A stretch of DNA of 64,000 nucleotides, taken from the NCBI RefSeq assembly GCF_009296025.1, contig NZ_CP045178.1, positions 4,526,001 to 4,590,000 of the forward strand. The letters are read 5' to 3'. The notes beneath the pieces are model-generated. The model made no database searches, was not told the DNA's origin, and was given only the letters and a program-made list of their open reading frames with translations. The translations under genes and the position numbers were made by a program. Source of the stretch: Streptomyces tsukubensis. Its GTDB lineage: Bacteria > Actinomycetota > Actinomycetes > Streptomycetales > Streptomycetaceae. Shown in pieces: positions 35,219 to 42,975 of the stretch (positions are counted from its first letter, which is position 1; the number at the start of each line of letters is the position of its first letter).

Positions 35219-36517
35219 GTGGGCATCAACGCAACCGACTGGTACGACATCGACTGGTACGCGCACGGCGGCATTCGGGACGCGTCGACGACCGGCGATT
35301 ACGGGGCCGTCGTCAGACAGGCCCGGCGTATCGCCGGAGTCACGCAGGACGAACTCGCCAAGCGGACCGAGCTGTCCCAGTCCGCCGTCTCCCGCCTGGA
35401 GTCATCCGGTGCGGGCGACTACAGCATGAAGAATCTGGCGGCGACCGCTGACGTTCTGGGGCTCCCCCGCGATCTGGTCGGCCTCGCCGCCGCCCGATCG
35501 ACTGAAGGGGATTCCCCCGTGGATCGACGTGCGTTCCTGGCCGCCGGGGCCGCCGCAGCGGCCACCCCCATCGCCGCGCCGAGCTTCGCCGCGCCCGCCC
35601 CCGCCCCCGGCGACGACACCTCCCGGGCTGCCGCGCTGCGTCAGGTGACGGCTTCCTACCGTCGGCTCGACGCCTCACTCGCCTCCTGCGAACTGACCGA
35701 CGTCGTACAACAACACCTGCGGCTCATCCGCTCCTTGGTCCATCAAGCCCCCGAGAGGAGGCGGCAGGCCCTGGCCTCGGCCGGGAGCGAGGCCGCGAGC
35801 TTCGCCGGCTGGCTGGCCTGGGACATGGGCGACTACGGATCGGCCCGCCGCTGGTACGGCTCCTCCATCAAAGCCGCGGGCACCTCGGGTGACACGCTGC
35901 TCACCGCCTACCAGACCGGCAGCCTCGCCTCCTTCGAGGCGGACACCGGCGCGCCGCACCAGGCCATGCGTCTCGTGATGTCGGCGCGCAGCCAACTCGG
36001 TTCGGGCGCCCCGCCCCTCGCGGCCGCCTGGCTCGCCTCGATCGAGGCCATCGCACACGCCACCGAGGGCGACCGCGCCGCCAGCGACAGGGCCCTGCGG
36101 GCCTGCGAGCGGCATGCGGCCCGGATCGAGGGGAGGGTGGCTCCGTGGCCCTGGATCTTCCGGTTCGACGGTCAGAAGATCGCTGCCGCCAGGGTCACCT
36201 GTGCGGCACGGCTCTCCACCACTCGCCGCGTACGGGTATCGGAATCGGACATCGCCACCGCGCTGAACAGCGCACATGACAAACAACGGGCGCTCCTGCA
36301 CATCGATGTCGCAAGCGGCCACCTCGGCGCGGGGGATGTCGACAGCGCGTTCCACATCGCCGCCCACGCCCTGTCGGAGGGCGTCCGGCTGCGCTCGGGA
36401 AAGATCGTGGACAGGGCCCGCCGCCTCCGGTCCACCTACACCGCCGCCCACCGCCCGGCGGAGGTGCGCGCGTTCGACACCGTCCTGCACTCCTCCTCCT
36501 ATCTCCAGGACTTCTGA
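35219..36517 (+). CDS. XRE HTH regulator with C-terminal TPR-like domain
   Basis: 432 aa from GTG 35219 (start not firm; no ribosome site within 10 bases). Residues ~28-85 form an XRE HTH (VTQDELAKRTELSQSAVSRL). A segment VDRRAFLAAGAAAAATPIAA then resembles a Tat signal core, but it sits in mid-protein, as is usual for this Streptomyces family. The rest is helical repeats (WLAWDMGDYGSARRWYGSSI, then LLHIDVASGHLGAGDVDSAF) typical of TPR. The following gene encodes a SLOG-like protein, suggesting a regulator-effector pair. The ligand is unknown. Confidence 0.82.
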   Translation: MGINATDWYDIDWYAHGGIRDASTTGDYGAVVRQARRIAGVTQDELAKRTELSQSAVSRLESSGAGDYSMKNLAATADVLGLPRDLVGLAAARSTEGDSPVDRRAFLAAGAAAAATPIAAPSFAAPAPAPGDDTSRAAALRQVTASYRRLDASLASCELTDVVQQHLRLIRSLVHQAPERRRQALASAGSEAASFAGWLAWDMGDYGSARRWYGSSIKAAGTSGDTLLTAYQTGSLASFEADTGAPHQAMRLVMSARSQLGSGAPPLAAAWLASIEAIAHATEGDRAASDRALRACERHAARIEGRVAPWPWIFRFDGQKIAAARVTCAARLSTTRRVRVSESDIATALNSAHDKQRALLHIDVASGHLGAGDVDSAFHIAAHALSEGVRLRSGKIVDRARRLRSTYTAAHRPAEVRAFDTVLHSSSYLQDF

Positions 36518-36583
36518 GGCGTACTTCCCGGACTTGCTCCTACTTCCCTTGCTACTTCCGCGACGCACGGATAGGACGTACTG

Positions 36584-37129
36584 ATGCGCGTAGGGATCAC
36601 GGGTCACATCGGTCTGCCCGACGAGGTCGGCGAGCAGGTGCGGGGTCTGCTCGCCGAGCAGCTCAAGGTGTACGACGTCCGGGACCTCACCGCGGTGAGC
36701 TGTCTCGCGGAGGGGCCCGACTCCTGGTGGGCGCGGGCGGTCCTCGATGTGGGCGCGCGTCTGGAGGTCGTCGAGCCCGCCACCGAATACCGTGACGGTT
36801 TCCCGGCCGAGCACCACCCCGCCTATGACGCCCTGTTGGCCCGCGCCTCCGAGGTGCACAGGACGGGAATGATGTTCTCCACCTCCGAGGCGCACCAGGC
36901 GGGGAGTGAGATCCTGGTCGACCTCAGCGACGAACTCCTCGCCGTCTGGGACGGTCTGCCCGCACGCGGGTACGGAGGCACCGCCGATGTGGTGGCGTAC
37001 GCGCACGGCGCCGGTGTGCCCGTGACCGTCCTGTGGCCCGAGGGGGCCGCCCGTTCCCTTCCGGACCCGCGCACTCGCACGCATACGCACACGCACACGC
37101 GATCCCACTCCCACTCCCACTCCAGCTGA
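36584..37129 (+). CDS. SLOG-like (GITGH-type) nucleotide-binding protein with His-rich repeat tail
   Basis: 181 aa from ATG 36584. The start MRVGITGHIGLPDEVG and the segments SCLAEGPDSWWARAVLDVGA, EVVEPATEYRDGFP and VVAYAHGAGVPVTVLWP match Rossmann-like SLOG/LOG proteins that bind nucleotides or nucleotide-derived signals. The last ~20 residues alternate Thr-His and Ser-His (RTHTHTHTRSHSHSHSS), coded by simple repeats of cac/act at 37068-37127, a site prone to slippage. It follows the XRE-TPR gene by 66 bases and is probably cotranscribed. Catalysis uncertain. Confidence 0.7.
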   Translation: MRVGITGHIGLPDEVGEQVRGLLAEQLKVYDVRDLTAVSCLAEGPDSWWARAVLDVGARLEVVEPATEYRDGFPAEHHPAYDALLARASEVHRTGMMFSTSEAHQAGSEILVDLSDELLAVWDGLPARGYGGTADVVAYAHGAGVPVTVLWPEGAARSLPDPRTRTHTHTHTRSHSHSHSS

Positions 37130-37170
37130 AGTCGGGCGGGCCGTTCACACGGGCGGACCGGACCGCCCGA

Positions 37171-37338
37171 CTGAACGGTCAAGAATCCGCGAACGTAACC
37201 GGCCACGGTGTCCAGGTGGCTTTCGGGCGGGAAGTGTCCACCTCCGGGGACCAAGTGGATCTCCGCGTCCGGCAGATCCCGTGTGAAGGCACGTGCTCCG
37301 TCCGCGCCGAAGACCCCGTCGCCCGCAGAGAGCGGCTC
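37171..37338 (-). pseudogene. alpha/beta-hydrolase C-terminal fragment
   Basis: Reading the minus strand from 37338 gives a 56-codon stretch ending in recognisable hydrolase sequence: GADGARAFTRDLPDAEIHLV, then PGGGHFPPESHLDTVAGYVR and GFL. The GGGHF piece carries the catalytic His of epoxide-hydrolase/dehalogenase-type enzymes. Upstream on the minus strand the sequence becomes repeats (PEARGPKPEAR-like) with no nucleophile elbow, and no stop follows at the usual place. It is a decayed 3' remnant of a lost gene. Confidence 0.6.
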
Positions 37339-37423
37339 GGGGGGTGGGTTGAGCCTCGGGCTTCGGGCGCCGGGCCTCGGGTTTCGGGCCTCGTGCTTCG
37401 GGCTTCGAGCTCTTTACCGAACC

Positions 37424-37485
37424 GGTTTGGTGGTTGGGTTTGGTTTGGTGGTGAAATACCCAAACCAAACCAACCACTCCAAACC
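37424..37485. repeat. GT-rich imperfect inverted repeat
   Basis: The left arm (37424-37448, ggtttggtggttgggtttgg...) pairs with the right arm (37461-37485, ...accaaccactccaaacc) over about 23 bp with two small bulges, around the loop tggtgaaata. The composition (runs of GGTTTGG) is unlike anything nearby. It could be a terminator, small RNA or hairpin left by a lost element. Just upstream is a degenerate ggcttcggg tandem (37355-37408). Confidence 0.6.
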
Positions 37486-37747
37486 GTCCCTTGGCCTGGC
37501 CCCCGGACCCGTGCTGGCCTTCGGTCGTCTCAAGTGCCGCCCCCACTCGGTGGGATGACGTTCTGTGGTCGAGTTGCGGCGGAGTGTGTCCGCGCCCTAG
37601 GTTCACCTCAAGCAGACAGATCGCACAGACGGCTCACAGCAGACATCTCGCAGCAGACATCCCGCAGCAGACGTAGGTGACCCCGGCGGTGTAACCAGCA
37701 CCCCGGGGTCGAGCCACGAATCGCCCAACCCTTTAAGGAAACGATCC

Positions 37748-39049
37748 ATGGCTGATGCCAACTTTAGTGCGGGTGCTTCGGTTGCCGCACACCCCCAGGC
37801 CAAGCCGGGGTACGGGAAGCGCAACGCGCCGGGCCAGGAGCCGCGTGCGGAGGGTGACTTCGGGTCGTTGGGGGTGCGGGAGGCGGCTGTCGCCTCGTAC
37901 ATTGACCGGCTTCCCACGGGTGCGGCCATTGGTTACAAGGCGTTGGCCAAGCATCTTGCGGGGTACGGGCAGCAGGCGTGCCGGTCGTCGTTGAAGTTGC
38001 TGACCCAGGCCGGGTATCTGCGGCTGGTGCGTGAGCATCTCACCGTCGCGGACGGCTCCCGGCGCTGGGTGACTCGTACCTACTTTTCCCGTACGGCTCG
38101 TGGTGCCGTCTGGTGGACGGCGTTCGTGCACAGCATCAAGGGCGTCGAGGTCGACGTGATGAGGTATGAGACCGACGACGCGGCGGATGCGGTGGGTGCG
38201 GCGGGCGCGCCGGGTGCGGTGGGGCCGGTCGCAGCTCCGGCTCCGGCTCCGGCCCCGATCCCGGCCCCGACTTCGGCTTCGGCTTCGGCTCCGGTTGCTG
38301 TTGCGGCTGTTGAGGGGGCTGTGGAGGCGTCGGAGGGTTATCAGGTGCTGGCGCGGTTGGGGGGTGCTGATTCCCGGATGGTGTTGTCGCACGAGGACTG
38401 TGTGTTCCTGGCGCCTGTCGCTGCTGAGTTTTTGGCCCGGGGGGCGAGCGGGGCGCGTCTGACGAGGGCGTTGACCGACAAGTTGCCCTCTGTGGTGCAT
38501 TCCCCGGTCTCCCTGGCCGGTAAACGACTGGAGAGTCTGATGCCCCCCAAGCCCGCCGAATTCCGCGAGACCGTGCTTGACGCGATGGAGATCTGTTTCG
38601 ACTGCGAGACCCCCGGCAACGTCGTCCCGCTCACCGACGGCCTCTGCGACGAATGCGCCCAGTTCATGGACGAGGACGAGGGCGAGGACGAAAACGAGGT
38701 CGACGAGGGGGAGGGTGAGGAGGGGGGTGGCCGTGGCGTCGGCGCGGGATCTGTTGCCGCTGTCACTTCTGCCGCCTCGGTGCCCGCCACGTTCCGCCCG
38801 GCGTCTTCGGCCTCTCCGGCGCGTTCGGCGCGTTCGGCGCGTGTGCCGATTCCTGCGCCCGGCCGTGGCGGTGGCCGCAGCGGTGGCCGCAGCGGGGATG
38901 ATGACGGGCCCGTCGTGCTGGGTGATGTGTTCCAGAACGTCAACCTGCTTCGTACTCTCGCGGGCCTGGACCCGAAAGAGGACGCGCAGAAGGACACCGC
39001 ACAGAAGGACAGCGCGCAGACGCGTGCCAGGCGAGCCGCGAAGCGGTGA
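37748..39049 (+). CDS. HTH DNA-binding protein (MarR-like annotation in Streptomyces) with zinc-ribbon motif
   Basis: 433 aa from ATG 37748 (AAGGAA eight bases upstream). Residues ~35-115 form a replication-initiator-like winged HTH (LGVREAAVASYIDRLPTGAA, then GYKALAKHLAGYGQQACRSS and RWVTRTYFSRTARGAVWW). A Pro/Ala-rich linker separates it from a domain with C-x2-C-x16-C-x2-C (CFDC...CDEC), a probable zinc ribbon. The C-terminal ~130 residues are acidic then Ser/Arg-rich low complexity. Similar proteins are common in Streptomyces accessory regions, role unproven. Upstream (37630-37672) is a tandem of cagcagacat units. Confidence 0.65.
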   Translation: MADANFSAGASVAAHPQAKPGYGKRNAPGQEPRAEGDFGSLGVREAAVASYIDRLPTGAAIGYKALAKHLAGYGQQACRSSLKLLTQAGYLRLVREHLTVADGSRRWVTRTYFSRTARGAVWWTAFVHSIKGVEVDVMRYETDDAADAVGAAGAPGAVGPVAAPAPAPAPIPAPTSASASAPVAVAAVEGAVEASEGYQVLARLGGADSRMVLSHEDCVFLAPVAAEFLARGASGARLTRALTDKLPSVVHSPVSLAGKRLESLMPPKPAEFRETVLDAMEICFDCETPGNVVPLTDGLCDECAQFMDEDEGEDENEVDEGEGEEGGGRGVGAGSVAAVTSAASVPATFRPASSASPARSARSARVPIPAPGRGGGRSGGRSGDDDGPVVLGDVFQNVNLLRTLAGLDPKEDAQKDTAQKDSAQTRARRAAKR

Positions 39050-39104
39050 TCCCTGGGGCGCCGTTCGCGAGGGCGGCACCGCCGCTGTCCGCCGATCCGG
39101 TGTC

Positions 39105-39301
39105 GATTTTCCTGGTCCCCGTCGCCCCGTACGCCACAATGGGCACACGAGGCGACGGGGACCAGGAAGCCGGTGTGAATCCGGCGCGGTCCCGCCACTG
39201 TGACCGGGAAGCGTTCCTCCCGCACGCCACGTCCGTGATCGCGGACGGGAAGGCGGAGGCGGAGGCGAGCGTCGATCCGGGAGTCAGAGACTGACCCGTC
39301 G
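39105..39301 (+). promoter_or_regulatory. cobalamin (B12) riboswitch
   Basis: The B12-box sequence is explicit: gaagccggtgtgaatccggc (39166-39185), then gcggtcccgccactgtgacc (39186-39205). A long closing helix pairs cctggtccccgtcgcc (39111-39126) with ggcgacggggaccagg (39151-39166). The 3' part contains ggagtcagagactgacc (about 39279-39295), the usual late conserved segment. The element ends about 45 bases before the substrate-binding-protein start, so adenosylcobalamin should repress the ABC operon, probably at translation initiation. Exact boundaries are approximate. Confidence 0.92.
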
Positions 39302-39345
39302 CCGGTCCAGCGGTAGGGGCGAGGACACCCCGGAGGGGATCGACT

Positions 39346-40974
39346 GTGGAGACACATGCCCGGACGGAGCCAGCGGGTCGGCCGACGGCGACGGAGCCGG
39401 TACGTCGGCTGACGGAGCCGGTACGTCGGCCTGAACCCGGCAGACGGGGGGTGCTGGCCGCCGGAGGGGCCGTGGCGCTGGCCGCGTCCGGCCTGCTCAC
39501 CGCCTGCGGCGGGGACGGGAAGACCGGCAGCGCAGGCGGGAGCGGGGGCGGGAACGGTCTGTTCCGTGCGGCGTTCTCGGCCGGTGGTTCCCAGGAGACC
39601 CTTGACCCCCATGTCGCTCCGAACTTCGTCGACCAGGCCCGCGCCAAGGCCCTTTACGACACGCTCGCCACGTACGCCGATGACATGTCTGTCCGAGCGC
39701 GGCTCGCGGAGTCCTGGGAGAGCGACACCTCAGGCACCCGGTGGCGAATACGGCTGCGCTCGGCCCAGTTCCACGACGGGAGGCCCGTCACCGCCAAGGA
39801 CGTTCTCTACAGCTACCGGCGCGCCGCAGACCCGGCGACCGGTTCTCCGTCGCAGGTGCTGCTCTCCGCGATCGACTTCGCGGCCAGCAAGGACGAGGGC
39901 GGCCGGTCGGTCGTGTTCGTGCTGAAGGCGCCGAACTTCGAGTTCCCGACCGTTTTCGCCGGCCCCGGAACCGAGATCATTCCGGACGGGACGAAGGAGT
40001 TCGGTGAACCCATCGGGTCCGGCCCCTTCACCTACGTGTCGTTCACGCCCGGTGGCACCGCCCGTTACCGGCGTTGGGGTGACCACTGGGACGCCGCACC
40101 GCACCTCGCCGAGCTGGAGATCGTCCCCGCCAACGACGAGTCGGCGCGGCTCAACGCCCTTCTGTCGGGACAGGTCCACTACGCCGCTGACATGGCCGGT
40201 GCCTCCGTCGAGCGCTTGAAGAAAGAGGGCTCGACGCGGTTGCTGACGGCCGAGCGGGCGACCGCGCAGCAGATGCTGCTGCGTACCGGCCGTGAGCCGT
40301 TCAACGATCCGCGGCTGGTACGAGCCGTGCAGCTCGGCATCGACAGGGAGGCCCTGGTCCGGATCGCGTTGGCCGGTCACGGCGAAGCGGGCGACGACCT
40401 GTTCGGGAAGGGGCTGCGCGGCTACCCCGACCACCTCGAACCACGGGAACGGAACGTCGAGAAGGCGCGAAGGCTGGTGAAGGACGCAGGCGCCGAAGGC
40501 CTGCACCTCACCGTGGAGACCAGCTCGGTCGACGCCGCGTGGGAACCCGCGGCAGAGCTGATGGCACGCCAACTGAAGGAGATTGGGCTGAAGTTGAGCG
40601 CGAACACGCGGGCGTCGAGTACGTACTTCAGCGAGATCAAGACCAAGGGTGTCGCGGCCTTCAACACCACCTCGACACTGCCGGTCTCCGACTTCCTCCA
40701 GCAGCGGGTGCGCGGCGGGGCCGCCCGCAATCAGACGCAGTACTCGTCGAAGAAGTTCGACGCGCTGTTGGACCGAGCGCGCACCACCCGCGACGAGGGC
40801 GACCGGCTCTCCCTGCTCGTACGCGCCCAGAAGATCGCCAGAGACGAGTCCGGCCTGTTGGTCTGGGCGTTCTCCGATGCCAACGACGCCATCGGCCGAT
40901 CGGTCCGCGGCCTGCGCGCCGCGCCTCCGAACTCGCACGACTGGGCCCGATTCGACCGGGTCCACATGGCCTGA
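39346..40974 (+). CDS. ABC importer substrate-binding lipoprotein (peptide/nickel family), B12-regulated
   Basis: 542 aa from GTG 39346 (GGAGGGG seven bases upstream). The N-terminus has a 21-nt in-frame duplication (TEPVRRL twice), then RRGVLAAGGAVALAASGLLT-AC, a twin-Arg-preceded lipoprotein signal with lipobox LTAC. The mature part is SBP_bac_5: TLDPHVAPNFVDQARAKALY, RWRIRLRSAQFHDGRPVTAK, GSGPFTYVSF. It captures substrate outside the membrane for the permeases that follow. Family members bind oligopeptides, nickel or cobalt chelates, or heme; the B12 riboswitch makes cobalt (or nickel-like metal or corrinoid precursor) the best inference. Confidence 0.88.
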   Translation: METHARTEPAGRPTATEPVRRLTEPVRRPEPGRRGVLAAGGAVALAASGLLTACGGDGKTGSAGGSGGGNGLFRAAFSAGGSQETLDPHVAPNFVDQARAKALYDTLATYADDMSVRARLAESWESDTSGTRWRIRLRSAQFHDGRPVTAKDVLYSYRRAADPATGSPSQVLLSAIDFAASKDEGGRSVVFVLKAPNFEFPTVFAGPGTEIIPDGTKEFGEPIGSGPFTYVSFTPGGTARYRRWGDHWDAAPHLAELEIVPANDESARLNALLSGQVHYAADMAGASVERLKKEGSTRLLTAERATAQQMLLRTGREPFNDPRLVRAVQLGIDREALVRIALAGHGEAGDDLFGKGLRGYPDHLEPRERNVEKARRLVKDAGAEGLHLTVETSSVDAAWEPAAELMARQLKEIGLKLSANTRASSTYFSEIKTKGVAAFNTTSTLPVSDFLQQRVRGGAARNQTQYSSKKFDALLDRARTTRDEGDRLSLLVRAQKIARDESGLLVWAFSDANDAIGRSVRGLRAAPPNSHDWARFDRVHMA

Positions 40975-40975
40975 C

Positions 40976-41923
40976 GTGCGCGCTTACGTGCTGCGGCGCT
41001 CACTGCTCGCGTTCCTCCAGTGCTTGGTGGTGCTGGTCGCGGTGTTCGCCGTGGGCGCGCTGCTTCCCGGTGACACGGCCGACGTGCTCCGCGGTGAACT
41101 CGGTACGCCCCAACAGGTGGCCGCGCTACGGCACCAGCTGGGGCTGGACGAGCCGGTGTGGGCGCGTTTCGCGCACTGGCTCGGCGCACTGCTCACGGGA
41201 GATCCCGGGAACTCCCTGACGACCGGGCTGCCCGTGGGGGACGACATCGGCCGCCGCGCCGGAGTGACACTGCTGCTGGGAGTGCCCGCGCTGGTGTGCG
41301 TCATGGTGCTGGCGCCGTTGCTGGGCACCGTGTCGGGACTGCGCGAGGGAAGCCGTATCGACCGGACGCTGAACACGGCGGCTGTGCTGCTGCACGCGGT
41401 ACCCGAGTTCGTGCTGGGGCTGCTGCTGATCGCCTCGGTGTCCCTGGGGGCTGGGCTGCTGCCCGCCACCGCAGTCGGCATGGACACGGCCGCGCTGCTG
41501 GCACAGCCTGCCGTACTCGTACTCCCCGTCGCCGTACTGACCGCCAGGCACCTGTGTGATCTCGCACGCCAGATCCGTGTCGGCGTGGCCGCCCAGCGTC
41601 ATGGCGCCGTCGCCGAGCACCTGCGGCTGCTGGGGATGCGGGAACGGACGGTGGTGCTGCGCCACGTACTGCCCAACGCCCTTGGCGCGGCGGCGCAACA
41701 GTTCGCCCGCTGTGTGGAGGGGCTGCTGGGTGGCGCCGTGCTGGTGGAGGCGGTGTTCGGGCTCCGTGGGCTGGGCGGAGGTTTTGTCGAGGCGGTGCAG
41801 AACCGGGATCTGCCTCAAGTGCAGACGTACGCGCTGCTGTTCGCGGGGACGGCCGTGGTCGTCAACCTCGTAGGAGACCTGGTGGCTCACCGCCTGGCAC
41901 CACGACGGGAGCTGGTCGCGTGA
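40976..41923 (+). CDS. ABC permease, DppB/NikB type
   Basis: 315 aa from GTG 40976, one base after the lipoprotein stop. The N-terminal helix VLRRSLLAFLQCLVVLVAVF and GELGTPQQVAALRHQLGLDEPVW are typical of DppB/NikB. Later segments contain the EAA-type loop (LRLLGMRERTVVLRHVLPNA) that contacts the ATPase, and about six membrane helices. It forms the channel with the second permease. Its stop overlaps the next start (GTGA). Confidence 0.9.
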   Translation: MRAYVLRRSLLAFLQCLVVLVAVFAVGALLPGDTADVLRGELGTPQQVAALRHQLGLDEPVWARFAHWLGALLTGDPGNSLTTGLPVGDDIGRRAGVTLLLGVPALVCVMVLAPLLGTVSGLREGSRIDRTLNTAAVLLHAVPEFVLGLLLIASVSLGAGLLPATAVGMDTAALLAQPAVLVLPVAVLTARHLCDLARQIRVGVAAQRHGAVAEHLRLLGMRERTVVLRHVLPNALGAAAQQFARCVEGLLGGAVLVEAVFGLRGLGGGFVEAVQNRDLPQVQTYALLFAGTAVVVNLVGDLVAHRLAPRRELVA

Positions 41924-42975
41924 CCTCGCGGGAGAAGCGTCGCGTGACTCCGTCTGGCAAGACCCGCGTGCCCTTGTCGGGCAAGGCCCGGGTGACTCCG
42001 GCGGGCAGGCCCCGGGTGGCCTCGTTCGGCAAGACCCGTGTGACCCTGGCGGGCGAGACCGGCGGCGGGAGCGTGGGGCGGCGGTCCGGGGTTCCGTGGG
42101 TGGCCCTGTTCCTGCTCGGTGTGCCGGTGCTCGTGGCGCTGCTGGGGCCGTGGACGGTCGGGGACGTGGCCCCGGCGGCGGGGGCGCTGCCGTCGCGGCC
42201 ACCCGGCTCCGGGCATCCGCTCGGTACGGACGTACTGGGGCGCGATGTGCTGGAACTCGTCCTCAAAGGCGGCGCCTCAGTGCTGCTCAGCGCCCTGGGA
42301 GCGTTGCTGGTCGGGATGGTCGCCGGGGTGCCGTTGGGGCTGCTCGCCGCAGGGCCTCGGCGCGCTCTCGATGAGACGGTGATGCGGACACTGGACCTGT
42401 TCCTCGCCTTCCCCGGCCTGCTCGTGCTGATGACCCTGGCCGCGACAGGACACCGCGACCGGTACTGGCTGGTGGCCGTCGCCGGGGCGCTCCAAGTGCC
42501 CGCCGTGGCAAGGCTGGTGCGCGGTGCGGCGCTCGCGCCGGGGGCCCGTACGGTTGTCGAGGCGCTACGGATGCAGGGGCACGGCTGGGCGTACATCCAT
42601 CTCAGGTACCTGGCGCGGGAGTTGGCCGCGCCCTTGGTCACGGACGCGGGCGGTCGGCTCTCCGTCGTGCTGTACCTGCTGGCGTCCGCCAACTTCCTCG
42701 GCCTCGGGCTGCCCGCGTCCTCGCCGGACTGGGCGGTACTCATCCAGCGCAACAGCGGCGCTCTGTTCACGCAGCCCGCCGCCGTGCTGGTACCTGCGGG
42801 CCTGCTGACTGCGGTGTGCGTCGGGGGCAACCTTCTTGTGGATCGTGCCCTTGTCGGGCGGGGTAACCGGCGGAGGGCAGGCCAGCGGCGGGGGAGCCGG
42901 TGGAGGGGGAGTCGGTGGAGGGGAAGCCTGTGGAGGGGGAGTCGGTGGAGGGGGAGTCGGTGGAGGGAGAGGTGA
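41920..42975 (+). CDS. ABC permease, DppC/NikC type, with repeat-encoded ends
   Basis: 351 aa from GTG 41920. The first ~45 residues are four imperfect repeats (KTRVPLSGKARVTPAGRPRV...), a basic tail not usual in DppC. The core has HPLGTDVLGRDVLELVLKGG, LDLFLAFPGLLVLMTLA, the EAA loop (ALRMQGHGWAYIHLRYLARE) and ASANFLGLGLP, all typical of DppC/NikC. The last ~27 residues are GSRWR/GSLWR repeats from a 15-bp minisatellite. The stop overlaps the ATPase start. The function is channel formation with the upstream permease. Confidence 0.88.
   Translation: MTSREKRRVTPSGKTRVPLSGKARVTPAGRPRVASFGKTRVTLAGETGGGSVGRRSGVPWVALFLLGVPVLVALLGPWTVGDVAPAAGALPSRPPGSGHPLGTDVLGRDVLELVLKGGASVLLSALGALLVGMVAGVPLGLLAAGPRRALDETVMRTLDLFLAFPGLLVLMTLAATGHRDRYWLVAVAGALQVPAVARLVRGAALAPGARTVVEALRMQGHGWAYIHLRYLARELAAPLVTDAGGRLSVVLYLLASANFLGLGLPASSPDWAVLIQRNSGALFTQPAAVLVPAGLLTAVCVGGNLLVDRALVGRGNRRRAGQRRGSRWRGSRWRGSLWRGSRWRGSRWRER
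42888..42970 (+). repeat. 15-bp minisatellite across permease end and ATPase ribosome site
   Basis: Five copies of a 15-base unit (ggggagtcggtggag and one variant with aagcctg) code GSRWR in the permease frame. Each copy contains a GGAGGGG-type Shine-Dalgarno-like core, and the last one (GGAGGGAG, 42962-42969) lies directly before the ATPase start. Confidence 0.85.

Noticed and set aside
37145..37606. 153-codon minus-strand protein with PEARGPKPEAR repeats
   Set aside because: Product of ggcttcggg tandem repeats; the hydrolase-like segment is in a different frame and truncated.
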